From: Sequoia sempervirens
Taxonomy: Eukaryota; Streptophyta; Pinopsida; Cupressales; Cupressaceae
Direction of reading: 5' to 3'
DNA length: 64,000 bases
Assembly: GCA_007258455.2 (NCBI GenBank)
Contig: VDFB02275664.1
Location: forward strand, 1 to 64,000
A program made the translations under genes and the position numbers. Positions 1 through 11,250 of the stretch are shown piece by piece. Position 1 is the stretch's first letter. Every line of letters begins with the position of its first letter. The notes under the pieces are model-generated. The model did no database searches. It was not told the origin of the DNA and saw only the letters and a program-made list of their open reading frames with translations.

Positions 1-178
1 AGTCTTTCTAGCATAAGCAAGTCCTAATAGGAAAAACATAAGACCTCTAGGAATTAGCAAGTCCATTAGGAATTCTATGTATAAATGTAAGTCCTTCTAA
101 CATAAGAAAGTACCAGTAGGAAAAATATAGGACCTCTAAGCATTAATAAGTACATTAGGAATTTTATGTATAAGTACT
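1..178. repeat. 89-bp tandem repeat, two copies
   Basis: Positions 1-89 and 90-178 are two diverged copies of one unit. Each begins 'agtc(t/c)ttcta(g/a)cataag' and ends near 'aattctatgtataa' or 'aattttatgtataa'. Part of the unit end recurs near 230. It is noncoding, and the array may extend left of the window. Confidence 0.75.
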
Positions 179-699
179 ATTGGAATTTATTAAAATTATT
201 CTCTCTATAAATCCTCCACTTGTAAAAGAATTTTATGTATAAGTTCTATGGTCACTTTGTATTACGTCCTACAAGCACTATGTTATGAACCTGGGGTGAG
301 GGTGATTTGAGGAGACCCGAGCTCCAATAATAATATTTATAAGACCTCATATATAGCATCATTTTTAAAACATTGGGATTATAAATTATAAGAAAGTGAC
401 TTTCATGTAGTCCAGAATACATGGTCTTCATTTTGGCATATATTTGTATCCCTATTTATCACTGTCATAGAAGATCTATGTTACTAGGGTACTTTATTTT
501 TTCTTTTATGGACACTGACATGTGATGCCCCCTATTAGTAAGTTTAAGTGTTAGAACGTAATGTTATTAGGGATCAACAACCTTATAAAATTTAAATATT
601 GTTTCAATATAATGTTATAAAACCTTATATATTGTATGCTTATTACGCATATCCCATTTGAAATAGTTTTAGTCTAATAACTATTATATTATTAATTAT
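179..699. other. gene-free AT-rich stretch
   Basis: No ORF, RNA gene or recognisable repeat is visible here. It is probably degraded retrotransposon DNA, judged only by its surroundings. Confidence 0.5.
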
Positions 700-1060
700 T
701 TATGAATGGTGGTTGTTGAATAGGCGTGAATAATACTCCTTTAGGCATTATGTCACCCTATCTCCTATATTTAAGGAGGTTCTCTCTCATTTTAGAGATA
801 TAGAATTTGGAGATTTTATAATAAATTATATCACTATGCACATGAGGTATTATTGGCCATGTAGAAGTATGGAGAAGTGTTCCCCAAGTTTGGTCTATAT
901 TATAATAGACCATTATTGTAAGTGTTTAAATAAAATGACGATTTATAGGGTTTTTACCTGAAAGGGTTTTCCCCATGTATATCTTGTGTAATGTGTAAAT
1001 TCTATGCTTGCATGATTCTCATTTTATTTATTTATGTTTTGTTTATAATGATTAGTATCC
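700..1060 (+). mobile_element. copia-type LTR remnant
   Basis: The segment at 950-1010 ('gggttttccccatgtatat' followed by 'cttgtgtaatg') resembles the R/U5 part of plant Ty1/copia LTRs. It is the reverse complement of the pattern found inside the copia LTRs at 22830-22860 and 60310-60340. No ends or target duplication were found, so it is a fragment. Confidence 0.35.
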
Positions 1061-1101
1061 TAAGATCCTAAATAACAAGACTCAAAATGGTAATAATTTG
1101 G

Positions 1102-1328
1102 CACATCAAAGAGATAAAATTCTATGGATATTCACAACTAGTTATCATAAAATTTCATGATGAGTACCAAACAAAGGATGATAAGTTGCTAGCATATAAG
1201 AGAATGGTTGAAAGTTTCAAGCAATATTTTACCAATATATCTTTTTTGAACAAATAAAAATTTTGAATGATAAATTTGTAGATGGAATGGAAACTATTGG
1301 ATCTCTTTTAGATATGCCTCACAATAGT
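1102..1328 (+). pseudogene. Ty3/gypsy aRNase H fragment (pol)
   Basis: The plus-strand reading contains 'IKFYGYSQLVIIKFHDEY' and, after a frame slip near 1256, 'ILNDKFVDGMETIGSLLDMP'. This matches the C-terminal half of the RNase H-like domain typical of Tat-lineage polyproteins, where the first motif is normally GDSQLV. Here the catalytic Asp is replaced by Tyr (GYSQ). It lies about 200 bp upstream of the integrase part at 1535, the usual Tat order of RNase H followed by integrase. The RT and the N-terminal half of RNase H are missing. Confidence 0.6.
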
Positions 1329-1534
1329 TAGTGATGTGACTTTCTAGTGGAAATATTTTTTGTTCCTTCTTTTAATGTCCCAAATTTGAAACTCATGTGC
1401 AAAATAGTTGGTCTTTATTCCCCATGATATCAGAATATATATGCTTTCCTTCATAATAATACTATTCCATCCAATATAACTTGTAATCAAAATAAAATTT
1501 CATCTAATGCTCACCCTACTTTACTATCCTTGGT

Positions 1535-2690
1535 GATACTCTATACTGAAAGAGTCTTGATGGTAACTTACTTAGATGTTTAAACTTGGAAGAAGCTAAA
1601 ATTTTCTTACATGAGGTCCATGAAGGTGTTTGTGAGTCACATCATAGTGGTCGTACCCTTGCTAAGAAGTTACTAAGAATTGAATTTTATTGGCCTATTA
1701 TGGATCAAGAGGCAGATCAATTTGCAAAGAAATACCTTCAGTATCAACATGAAGATCTAATTCATGCACCTGCTCAATATTTGCAACCAATTACCACCCC
1801 TTTGTCCTTTTCACAATGGGGAATCAACCTCATACATAAAATTCATCCCACCTCATATAACAACCAAAAATTCATTATCACCACCACTGAGTACTTTATA
1901 AAGTGGATAAAATTCATTCCATTGATGTACATCACCAGTAAATAGATATAAAATTTTATGCTTAATTAAATTATTTTTTGGTATGGTGTTCCCCACACCA
2001 CTATCACAAAAAATGGAGCACCTTTTAAAAACTAGTAATTTTTTAGTCTTTGCACCCAATTCCATATACAACTTCGTTTTTCCACTCCATATTACCCTCA
2101 AGGAAACAGTTAATGGCGTATTATGGAGTGGAAAAATGAAGTTGTATAAATCCTAAAGAATATAGTCAATGGAGTTGGTTGTGACTAGCAGCACCTTCAA
2201 TTAAATCCCACCTTATAGGCCTAGTGTATTAAAATTCAAACATATATAGGTGCTACCCCATATTCACAAGTCTTTGGAATTGGAGCTATTTTTCCTATTG
2301 AGGTTGAACTCCCTTCATTGAGGTTATCCTTGTAGCATTTCATCGATAATAAGTAATACCACATATCTAAACTACATGAGTTAGAGTTAATAGATGAAAT
2401 ATGTTTCAATATATTAAACCATTTGTAATATTATCAAATTTTTCTTCGTCGTAGTTAGAATAAGAATATCAAGACCAGAAGATTTAAAATAGATGATCTA
2501 GTCCTGAAAGAAAATTAGAAAAATTAGCAAGACCAAAAAAACAAAGGAAAGTTTGAGCCTAACTGGTTGGGACCATTTGTTATCATGGTTATATACGGAT
2601 TAGGATCGTTTAGATTGCAACACCTCAAGGTGAACCTCTACAAGATCCCATCAACAACAACCATCTCGAGAAATTTTATCCCTGACCTTC
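1535..2690 (+). pseudogene. Ty3/gypsy (Tat-like) integrase, decayed
   Basis: After 'LDGNLLRCLNLEEA', the reading gives the integrase zinc-binding region 'VHEGVCESHHSGRTLAKKLL', in which the CxxC pair has become Tyr-x-x-Tyr (KYLQY). The catalytic core follows: 'TTTEYFIKW' replaces the usual T-D-Y-F, and 'TITKNGAPF' replaces TDNG, so the first two catalytic Asp residues are lost. Broken pieces 'GATPYSQVFGIGAIFPIEVE' (about 2250-2310) and 'PNWLGPFVIMVI' (about 2555-2590, the GPY/F motif) mark the C-terminal part. The longest open piece is 1586-1945. It encoded the DNA-joining enzyme of a long-dead retrotransposon. The tail that follows matches that of element B. Confidence 0.75.
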
Positions 2691-2699
2691 AAGGTATCC

Positions 2700-3190
2700 C
2701 AATATAAAATAAAAAAGTAAAGAGAAATAATATGTCCAATGGTAAAAAACACTTCGTTGGAACCCTGGGAAAGTACCATGGTGAAAAATTGTTTACAATT
2801 TTTATGTGTACAAAAATAATAAAACATAAAAAAATAGAAAAAAGAAGAAAAAAATCTTTCTCTAGTGAAAACCACTTTAATTGTGATTTGGACAATTACC
2901 ATGGTGAAAACCTATTTATAGGTTCCATGCGTAGTAACCACCATCTACCATATATTAGGTTCTTATCCATTCCATTCATAATAAATTCAATATCATATCC
3001 ATATCCATTTGCATATCATATTTTGTTTACCCAACTAGTATGGATTGGTAATTACTAGTGTCTAGTGTTATCCATCCTACCCAATAGCATAGTAAATTTA
3101 CTCCATCTATCCCATAATAAGTTATCCTATACCTAATTGGAGACATTTTCCTTAGACTTATTCATCGGATTGGATCCTTGTTATTGTCTT
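2700..3190 (+). mobile_element. 3' untranslated tail shared with element B
   Basis: Two copies of 'taccatggtgaaaa' (2774 and 2898) with flanking 'agtgaaaaccac' align with 55560-55720 of element B. The stretch around 3075-3180 ('ctatacctaattggagacat') aligns with 55910-55970. The ORF at 2732-3058 is an accident of this A-rich noncoding tail. The shared tail shows that this fragment and element B belong to one family. Confidence 0.6.
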
Positions 3191-3440
3191 AAACTGAAAA
3201 ATCTCAAAAAATCAAATATTCCAAAAATCCCAAAACATCAAATATTCAAAAAAAATCCAACAAAAAAATCACATACTCCAAAAAACCAAAAACATCAAAT
3301 ATTCCAAAAAAATATATTATATATTCTAAAAAATCCAAAAGAATCACATATTCCCAAAATCCAAAAAAAAAAAATATATTCCAAAAAATTCAAAAAAAAA
3401 AAATTCCAAAAATCTAAAAATAAATCAACACCTACACAAA
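3190..3440 (+). repeat. A-rich degenerate tandem repeat (tail of element)
   Basis: Repeated units of the form 'aaatcaaatattccaaaaa' run through this stretch, the counterpart of 55975-56325 in element B. The Lys-rich reading 3137-3448 comes from the repeat and is not a gene. Confidence 0.7.
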
Positions 3441-5095
3441 TTCATTGATCCATAATAAAATAATCACTCATAATAACTCATTCATCACCACAATCATCTT
3501 TTTGAAACTCAAGAAAAAGTAAATTATGTATTAGTTGAAACATAGAAGTTTTATGACAAATCTAGCTAAGGATCGTTTGAATCAACTGATGCATGATGCA
3601 GGGGCATCAGGATCCCCATCACAAAATGATGTCATAGTTTAAGTTTTTTCTTGTTTTCTAATGTTTAAGGTGAATAAGGTCATTTTGGCCCATTAGGGGT
3701 CATATGGTACTATTTGTGAAGTTTTGGAGTCGTAATGCAAAAGTTGTCAAAATTTGTCAAAATTGTAAAAGTTGCAAAGTTGTCAAAATGCAACAAATCT
3801 TGTAAAAGTGTCATTATTCTTAAAAAAAGAACTTATGGTCAGTTGGGAAATTGAAATTTGATTGCAATAGCATAAATACACCTTGTAAACATGACCCAAG
3901 GGATTGGAGAGTAGTTTGGAGGAATAAGACACCAATTAGACACATTTTTATGCATTTTTTTGTGTAATCTGATTGCAAATTTGATAGAGGGACGAATTAA
4001 CTTTAATTTGCACTTGGTTTGGTGCCTTTTCATTGAGTATTTTGAAAGTTATCGCAATTTTACTAAAACTCAACTGAATTTGTCCTAAGGTTACCAGTTT
4101 TGGGAAAATGGCATAACTCTTATTTCTGCCATTGGATTTTAATAAAATTTTGAGGAAAGGTTTTTAATAAGGTCCTCTTCAGTCTCACTAGAACGATTGG
4201 CTTAATTCTTTGATTTATGAAAGTTATAGATGACTATTCTTTTTATTTTTGCACATCAAAACTATGTTTCTTGCATAAATTCATGTTCTGTCACGTGGTA
4301 CAGATTTGTATCTTCTTGTACGGTTTAGAAATTGCTTGGAAAAGTTGTAAGGCTCTCTTACCTTTACAATGTTTTTGGTTTGATCAAAATCCATCAAGAT
4401 TTGCGTGAGATATCAACGTTTTCATGAAGACAGCCACAAACCCCACCCAAGGTTCTAGAACACACAAAAAATGCATTTTCTTGAGTTTCTACCCTGAGGA
4501 AGCAATGTAACTTTGTAATTAATTCTGATTTGACATGTTTCAACTCATTGCAAGGTTTGGGATTTGGGGTCTGCATGTGTGAGGGAGTATTGGATGATAG
4601 TTTGATGTCTTTGAGCCTTGTTTGCAATGAGAACCCTCATGGCTTAACGGGTTTGGTGAAAAGGGTATTGAAGAGAGTTACTTAAGAGGAAGTAAATAGG
4701 TTGTGGTGACCATATGTTGTGTGTTGAAGGTGTTAGAGCATGAGTTAAGAACCCTTGAAGTCTAGAACCTAGTAGTAGCATGCATATTTGCCCAATTAGG
4801 CCTAGTAAAAAAAAAGGAGGATAGTCAATTTTTGACCCCTTCCGTATAAAGGAACCCTGTCTGATTTGAGATATGTTTAAGAATGGATAAATGGGTATCT
4901 GAAACAAGTATTCTTTCCTATAGATCAGTTATTGTTGAATATTTATGTCAAAAAAGTCCTTTTTGAAAGGTTATAATGAAGAATGGTGGTTTATGAAGGA
5001 AAGCCCATCGACTGATGATTAAGGGTTTGAAAGAGTGATTTGTTATGTGTCTTTTGAGATTGTTTACCCTTGCTCTACATTAGTCATCCAAAATA
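3441..5095. other. 1.65 kb without recognisable gene
   Basis: Noncoding AT-rich sequence. The short ORFs on both strands (3839-4033, 4217-4408, 4394-4627, 4644-4907) show no domain. Runs such as 'aaagttgtcaaaatttgtca' near 3740-3790 are low complexity. It may hold degraded LTR and integrase of the chromovirus whose tail follows, but I cannot show this. Confidence 0.4.
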
Positions 5096-5449
5096 GCTCC
5101 ATGATATGTAGGTCCTTTTGAGGTTCTTGAAGAAGTTAACCCTGTTGCTTATCAAATTGTTTTACCACTAGCTTTTGTTAGGATGCACAATGTCTTTCAT
5201 GTGTCATACCTTAAGAAGTACATGCTAGGGGATAATCATGATATTGATTGAAATTATTTACAAGTACAAGACCCAAGAGTGGTAACAATCGAGCCTCTTA
5301 GAGTACTCAAAACATTTAGGCTTCACCAATGTAATAGAGAGGTTTTGCAATGCAAGATCTAGTGGGTTCAATATTCAAAAGATTCTGCCACTTGGGAGGA
5401 CTATGCTGAGATGAAGCAAAAGTTTCCTCATGTTGTGATAGAATTTTAA
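5096..5449 (+). pseudogene. chromovirus integrase C-terminus with chromodomain
   Basis: The reading starts 'YVGPFEVLEEVNPVAYQIVL', continues 'RMHNVFHVSYLKKYMLGDN', and ends with 'VTIEPLRVLKTFRL', 'WVQYSKDSATWEDYAEM' and a TAA stop at 5447. The GPF/Y module followed by the aromatic-rich chromodomain ('W..YS...ATWED') is diagnostic of Ty3/gypsy chromoviruses, whose chromodomain helps target integration to heterochromatin. At least three in-frame stops are present, and everything upstream is missing or unrecognisable. The polypurine tract and LTR begin 80-95 bp downstream, as expected. Confidence 0.85.
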
Positions 5450-5530
5450 AGTTCTTAAAACAATCTTTATTACACTTTAAGTTTTATGTTTCATGTTTGA
5501 TACTTAAAATCATTAGGGACAATGATTCAC

Positions 5531-5542
5531 AAGGGGGGGATA
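5531..5542 (+). promoter_or_regulatory. polypurine tract of the chromovirus
   Basis: 'aaggggggga' followed by 'ta' directly precedes the LTR start TGTTACACTCC at 5543. This is the plus-strand priming site position for reverse transcription. Confidence 0.8.
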
Positions 5543-6728
5543 TGTTACACTCCATTGTGTTATTACCTATTTACTGTTACTTTGAAGAGTTGGAATATTT
5601 TAACATGTGATAATGTTTTGTATTTCTTGATGGAAAATGCAATGAATGAATGTGTAATGTAATGTATGTTGGGAGTTGAGCTGGCCATTATTCCCAAAAG
5701 ATCAAACGGTCAGGAATCTGCTACCATCCTAGATTAAGGATCCATGGGAGGTTGTTAAACCATGTTGCGAATCACATGGTCAGTGCTGACTGAAGGGTGG
5801 AAGCGTTGATCTTCCAACAATCCCCCTCATCTAACCACGAGATTCAAACCCGCAACCCCCGCTCTGATACCACTTGTTAGGAGTTGAGCTAGCCATTATT
5901 CCCAAAAGGCCAACCTGTCAGGAATCCACTACCATCCCAAATTAAGGATCCATAGGAGGTTGTTAAACCATGTCATGAATCACATGGTGAACGTTGGCTG
6001 AGGGGTGGAAGCGTCAATCTTCCAACAATCCCCCCTAGTGTGACCACGAGATTCAAACCTGCAACCCTCGCTTTGATACCACTTGTTGGGAGTTGAGTTG
6101 GTCATTATTCTCAAAAGGTTGATCTATCAGGAATCCATTACCATCCCAAATTAAGGATCCACAGGAGGTTGTTATACAATGTCTTGAATCATGTGGTCAA
6201 CGCTGATTGTGGGGTGGAAGCATCAAGCTTCCAACAATGTAAATGCTTTAAATGTTTTGAAGATGAAATTTATATATGATGTATATGAATGTAATTTTAT
6301 CGGCTAACTAGTATTGTGATGCACTAAGTTAGATGCAGGAAGAATCAAGCCATTTGGTAAGAGAGGGGGAGTATCACCTAGGAGAGGAGTTTGGTTTGGT
6401 GACCCCTAATGTACCTACTTGAGCTATCACACACTCACAACATATAATATTCAAGTTGAGTCAAATTAGTTCGGGAATTGGTAAGTAAAACCCTCGGTCA
6501 TAGTTTGGGGATGATTTCAAATGATTTTGGTATTAGTCTTTGATTTCTTGAGTGTTTCTTAGTTTGAATTAAGTGACTAAATCTATGTATAACTACAAGC
6601 TCTTCTTCGTGTATTTATATTTATATATTAATTGATAAGTATATACATTGAATGCATATATGTATATATGTATGTGAATACGATAACTCATGCATGTGAG
6701 AATATGCGCGTGTGCGTATACGTAGGTA
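5543..6728 (+). mobile_element. 3' LTR of the chromovirus, start certain, end unknown
   Basis: The LTR begins TGTTACACTCC right after the polypurine tract. It is interrupted by the TRIM at 5667-6236 and resumes at 6242 with 'aatgctttaaatgttttga'. I could not find the 3' end. It may continue through the MITE and microsatellites toward the TATA-like 'tataaatag' at 8084. No second copy is in the window. Confidence 0.6.
5667..6236 (-). mobile_element. tandem TRIM retrotransposon (LTR-int-LTR-int-LTR)
   Basis: Three 153-bp LTRs (5667-5819, 5875-6027, 6084-6236) each begin TGTT(G/A)GGAG and end CTTCCAACA. They are separated by two internal segments of only 55-56 bp. On the minus strand each internal segment carries a primer site for initiator tRNA-Met next to one LTR (complement of 5861-5872, TGGTATCAGAGC; the second, 6070-6081, has one change) and a purine tract (gagggggat) next to the other. 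The host duplication 'atgta' is perfect: 5662-5666 and 6237-6241. There is no coding capacity, so replication enzymes must have come from another element. The third LTR indicates a recombined or multimeric form. Confidence 0.9.
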
Positions 6729-6737
6729 GAAATACTT

Positions 6738-6898
6738 GGCATCCGAAAAATTCACCGCCAACAATTCACCGCATGAAAAATTAATTGCATGAATTTTTGG
6801 CGGTTAATTTTCCATGGCGGTGAATTGTTGGTGGCGGTGAATTTTCCCATGGTGAATTTTCCTTCGGTGAATTGCTGGTAGTGAATTTTCCTAGAGCC
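6738..6898. mobile_element. Mutator-like MITE with 9-bp target duplication
   Basis: A 161-bp foldback element flanked by the perfect 9-bp repeat 'gaaatactt' (6729-6737, 6899-6907). The ends are imperfect terminal inverted repeats: 'ggcatccgaaaaattcacc' at the left, and the reverse complement of the right end reads 'ggctctaggaaaattcac' (about 15 of 22 matching). Inside, 'ttcaccg' occurs in both orientations, so the strand can fold into a hairpin. Nine-base duplications are typical of the Mutator superfamily. There is no transposase. Confidence 0.7.
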
Positions 6899-6956
6899 GA
6901 AATACTTACACATACTCATACACAAATACATCATATACATGGAGAAATCAATTGGA

Positions 6957-7160
6957 CATATACATACATACACACACACACATATATATATATATACATA
7001 TATATATACATATATATACATATACATATACATATATATATACATATATACATATATATACATACATATATACATACATATATATACATATATATGCATA
7101 TATGTATACATATATATATATATGTATATATATATACACACACACACATATATATACATT
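6957..7160. repeat. CATA/TA/CA microsatellite
   Basis: Long runs of (TA), (CATA) and (CA). The overlapping Tyr/Ile-rich ORFs on both strands are produced by the repeat and are not genes. Confidence 0.95.
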
Positions 7161-7294
7161 TTGTATATAAACCTATCAATGAATCTATATTTATATATGT
7201 GTGTTTATTATAGATATTAAAATAATAATATATGTATGTATATATATTAATATATAGGTATATATGTACGTATTTAAATGTGTACATGCATACA

Positions 7295-7325
7295 TACGTA
7301 TTAATATATATATATATATATATAT
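7295..7325. repeat. (TA)n microsatellite
   Basis: An uninterrupted run of TA dinucleotides within a wider AT-rich stretch (7200-7450). Confidence 0.9.
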
Positions 7326-7329
7326 GATT

Positions 7330-9288
7330 GGCGATTAATGGTTTTAATGTACATATATACATATGTTTATATATATATTATAATGATCAAGCATTATATA
7401 ATATATATGTATATTAATATATATAGTGTTATATATATGAAATGTTATAATTAGATTCAACGCATATATAATGTGGACCAAGTGAGTAATGAAATTCTTG
7501 TATAAAGCCAACAACTTAACTATGTATAAACCATATGCTATGCATATACTCGCATATATGTGACGATTATTTTTGTTGCAAATAAAAGCGCATAAATTGA
7601 GGATTGTTATTATTGCAAGTGTAAGTACATAAATATAGGCATGTGGAAACATTCTGAAAGACATTTAATAAGTATTGTGTTGCGCCATGCTACATAGTAA
7701 AATGCAAATGGAAGACAAAGTTGTTAGGTTAAAATCCATGCATATCCATATAAAAACGTATGACTTGGTGAAGCCACGAGTTGGCAGATAATGGAAGAGT
7801 TTGATTTGTTGTGGCAAGCAACCAACAGGCATAGTAAAATAGTTGATGTTGGCATCTTTGGGAGGTGACTTAGCCAAGGTAAAGAAGATGATTATTACTG
7901 GAGTGTATATGTGTTTGTTTTCTATATCTTTTAGCAGCCACATTTCATCAATCTTGCTTAGTCGACCTGTTAAGAAGAGAAGTTGGTTTTAGTTTTGTAT
8001 TAGCAATCTTAGAGGCATCATTTTATTGAAAAATGTGGCATATTTGTGAACTAAATTGTAGCATTAATTTTCTCAACATTTTGTATAAATAGAAGGTAGA
8101 CTTTTCGGTTTTGGCATTCATTCATTTTTATTTTTCTCAATCGATTTTGTCGCACATAAGCTAAGTTCTTGAGTGTTGTGGAGAGGTGTGAGAGAGGAAG
8201 GAAGTTTTCCGTTAAGAGAATTAGGTATTTTTCTTGTATAGTTCGAGTATTTGGAGTTAGAGTTAGATTGGTGGGCAAGCTGAGAATATAAGGGGAAAGA
8301 AATGGAGTTTTGGTACCAAGCTTAGAAGGTGAATTCTTCATTGGAAGCTATATTCCAGGCATGCTATTTTTAATTCTCTATTCTTTTCATGTTTGATACA
8401 ATATATGCTTATGATTTCAAATGTTTGAGGAAAATATGATTATATGTTATGTTGAACTTGCTTGCATGAACTTTGATGAATTCTTATTTTGGTGAAACCT
8501 TATTGGTTTATATATGTATATATATATCCCTTATGTTGGAATCATGTGGTTGTGTTTGATAAACAAGATAACCATAGAGTATTAGTATAATACCTAGATT
8601 ATTATAGACCATATGTATGCATGCATGGGTCATGAAGTATGAGAAATGATATTACATTGTAGTACTAAATTGAAATTGCCAGTTAGTGATGCTATGTGAA
8701 CCTACATGGTTAATGAGGGTTGTCCTTGAGTTTAGGATAAATCCATGGTTGGGAATAACCTAGTTGGTCAGTTAGAACACTTCAATGTACATCACCTTTT
8801 GGGTTGGAATTATGTTATGTGTATCTTGTCAAGAGTTATTATGGCCATTTACCAAATCAAGAAAAGGACTTGGTGAACATACGAATACCACTTCATAAAA
8901 GTGAGACTCCATTTCTTAGGAAGTGAGTTTGATATGTAACTATCAAATATTTGGCCAAAGTAGTGCAATTTTCCACTAATTACACTTGTTGGTTCATTAT
9001 GAGCCAAGTTAGCATAACTAGGCTAGGAATATCATGCATGTAGGTGGGTATCAACTGTATGGTAGCTCTAGTTATGTAGGACGCAACACCATTCTTAGGA
9101 AGGCTATTGTTATGAGGGTTACTAGACCAATCTCTTCGTTGAAGGGAGGGCCATCTTACCAGTTAGGTAGATGTGTGGGGGACTGCCATAAGTTTGTGGT
9201 TGATAGGAAAGTGCTTGGGTGATACTCTCCCTCATGCATTTGGTAGCCAAAATTTGAGGATGTATGCCCAAGAAGGGACATCTGGACC
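7330..9288. other. 2 kb gene-free stretch, LTR-like
   Basis: No coding homology is seen. 'tataaatag' at 8084-8092 followed by a GA-rich leader-like segment (8150-8340) looks like an LTR promoter and could belong to the LTR starting at 5543. The ORFs 7344-7664, 7665-7943, 8051-8341 and 9034-9222 have no recognisable domain. Confidence 0.35.
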
Positions 9289-10311
9289 TGTAGCCACTTA
9301 AAATCATCCTGATCGATATTGCACATCTGAATTTGATTACTAACACTGTTTTCATCATGATTCACCTCTTTCCGATTGTTTAATTAAATAATATAATTTT
9401 CTTAATTAAATTCATCATTTTCTTCTATTAATTGGATAATCAATTTTATTAAGTTAATTCACCCCCATCCATACTAATTTTCATCCTATTTAATAAGATA
9501 ATGCGAATTATTTAATTAAATTTCTTAAGTCCTCTCATTTAATTAAATAATCTTAATTATTTAGTTGAAAGTCATTAATTCCCATTTTTTGATTAAATGA
9601 GTTAATTATTTAATTAAATCTTCAAATTCATCCATCACGCACAATTAAATAATGCCTTAATTATTTAATTAGCTAATTTCTCTCACCCTCACCACTTGCA
9701 AAAGAATATTCCAAAATTGAAAATATCTTGTAACAATTTCCTATTTTTTAAGATTTTTGCTTCTTCAAGTTGATTTGAGCCATTGATTAAAATCCTTGAT
9801 CCTTTTCAACTTGCAATCTCATCCATTGATTAGATTCTAGATCCATGTCATCTCCTCTTATTGATTTTCATCTGTTGATTGATGAAATCAATCTTGACCA
9901 TTGATTCAACTATTTTTCCTATAAATACTTCTCATTTCTATGAGAAAAGGATCCACATTCATTTAGATTAATTGCACTATAGTGAATTTGAGAGCATTCT
10001 TCATGAGCATTTTATTATTTGGCATCCATTTTCATCAATCTCCTTCAATGGCTTCCATCTTCAAGCTTGTTTCAACTAAGGGATTAGGAAAGGGTTGAAA
10101 TTCCACATCAATTCAACATCAATCCCCCAATGGGATGAGGTTTAATGCATTAGAATAGGTTTCCTTTAAGCATTTTGATTTATTTCATGTTTAATGGTTT
10201 ATTTGTTTAATGTTTTCAAGAATTTCATTGGGAGTTTGACTTAACTAGTTAGATCTTGGTTAATTATTGTATGCTTAATCATGTTTAGCTTAGGTTATGA
10301 TCATGCTCACA
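9289..10311 (+). mobile_element. probable 5' LTR of element A
   Basis: The LTR starts TGTAGCCACTTAAAAT, close to the start of the element B LTR (TGTAGACACTCAAAAT), and ends CTCACA at 10311, just before a primer-site-like sequence. It shares with the B LTR a 'taattaaat'-rich U3 (9375-9680), a TATA box (tataaata, 9920) and a downstream 'tttgagagcat' segment. It is 1,023 bp long. No second copy is visible in the window, so a complete pair cannot be shown. Confidence 0.6.
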
Positions 10312-10314
10312 TTT

Positions 10315-10331
10315 TGGCACTAGAAGGAGGG
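10315..10331 (+). promoter_or_regulatory. candidate primer-binding site
   Basis: 'tggcactagaaggaggg' begins 3 bp after the LTR end CACA. The TGG start and the position fit a tRNA primer site. I could not assign the tRNA. Confidence 0.5.
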
Positions 10332-10393
10332 AATTACAAGCCAAATTTGACATTTTTTGCTTGAGTTTTTGTATTTTTTAGCTTTTAGGACCC

Positions 10394-10795
10394 GGCGATG
10401 CAATTGTTTGGGGCGGGATTATGCAATTGCAAATTGTGACACTATTATTTGAATTGGCATGCTATTGTCATCTGGCCAAAGCGATGCAATTGTGTATTGT
10501 GACGTAAAATTGGAAAATTACAAGTACACTATTGTTTGCATTGCGATGTGTTTGTCTTTCTGCTAGGGCGATGCAGTTGTTTCTCTAACACAATTGACGT
10601 TTCTATTTTTTTTTGTGCTTTAGGTGAACTAGAGTGACATAGTTGTATAGTGATGCAATTGTCTTGAACCAAAGCGATGCATTTTACCAGACTGTGACGT
10701 AGTTTCCCAAACCAGAATGACACAATTGTTGTACAACGATGTATTTTTTCTAAACCAAAGCGATGTAGTATTCTGAATAGCGACGCAATTGTCAA
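10394..10795. repeat. irregular array of 'gcgatgcaattgt' motifs
   Basis: The motif (g)cgatg(c/t)a(a/g)ttgt or close variants recurs about nine times (near 10394, 10480, 10543, 10567, 10651, 10673, 10735, 10760, 10779) with uneven spacing. An 88-codon minus ORF over it (10529-10795) follows from the repeat and has no domain. It lies in the presumed leader of element A. Confidence 0.6.
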
Positions 10796-10965
10796 GTAAA
10801 AAATAGAGAGTTAAATCTTCATATTTACTTTAAATTCTCAATTTTATCTACTCTCTAATCACTTACTGACTTCTGGTTTGTTTGTATAAGGCTAGAACTA
10901 TTTTATAGATTTGAAGTGGAGGAGAAAAGTATTCATTAACACTTGTCATGACATCATTTAATCTT

Positions 10966-11250
10966 TTAATTTGGGCTTTAAAACTTACAATGCTATGAGT
11001 TTTTTTAAAATTTGGCTTAAAAATGAACCCATAAATTTCAATTTGGGCTTTGAAACTTATAATGCTATGATTTTTTAAAAGTTGGCTTTAAAACTTACAA
11101 TGTTATGAGTTTTTCAAAGTCGGCTTAAAACTGAGCCCATAAATTTCAATTTGGGTTTGAAAACTTACAATGCTATGAGTTTTTGAAAGTTGGCTTAAAA
11201 TTGAACCCAAACATCCTCACACTTCAATTTGGCTTAAAATTGAACAAAAA
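10966..11250. repeat. degenerate tandem repeat, about 70 bp unit
   Basis: 'atttgggcttt(a/g)aaacttac' ... 'atgctatgagttttt' ... 'ttggcttaaaa' recurs three to four times with small deletions. It is noncoding and in the presumed leader of element A. Confidence 0.65.

Noticed and set aside
3137..3448. Lys-rich 103-codon ORF
   Set aside because: It is a reading of the A-rich tail repeat; the matching tail at 55975-56325 gives unrelated frames.
6752..7362. Five overlapping Tyr/Ile/His-rich ORFs on both strands
   Set aside because: They are translations of CATA/TA microsatellites; an ORF in nearly every frame of a repeat has no meaning as a gene.
10529..10795. 88-codon minus-strand ORF
   Set aside because: It coincides with the gcgatgcaattgt array, and its repeated residues follow the DNA motif.
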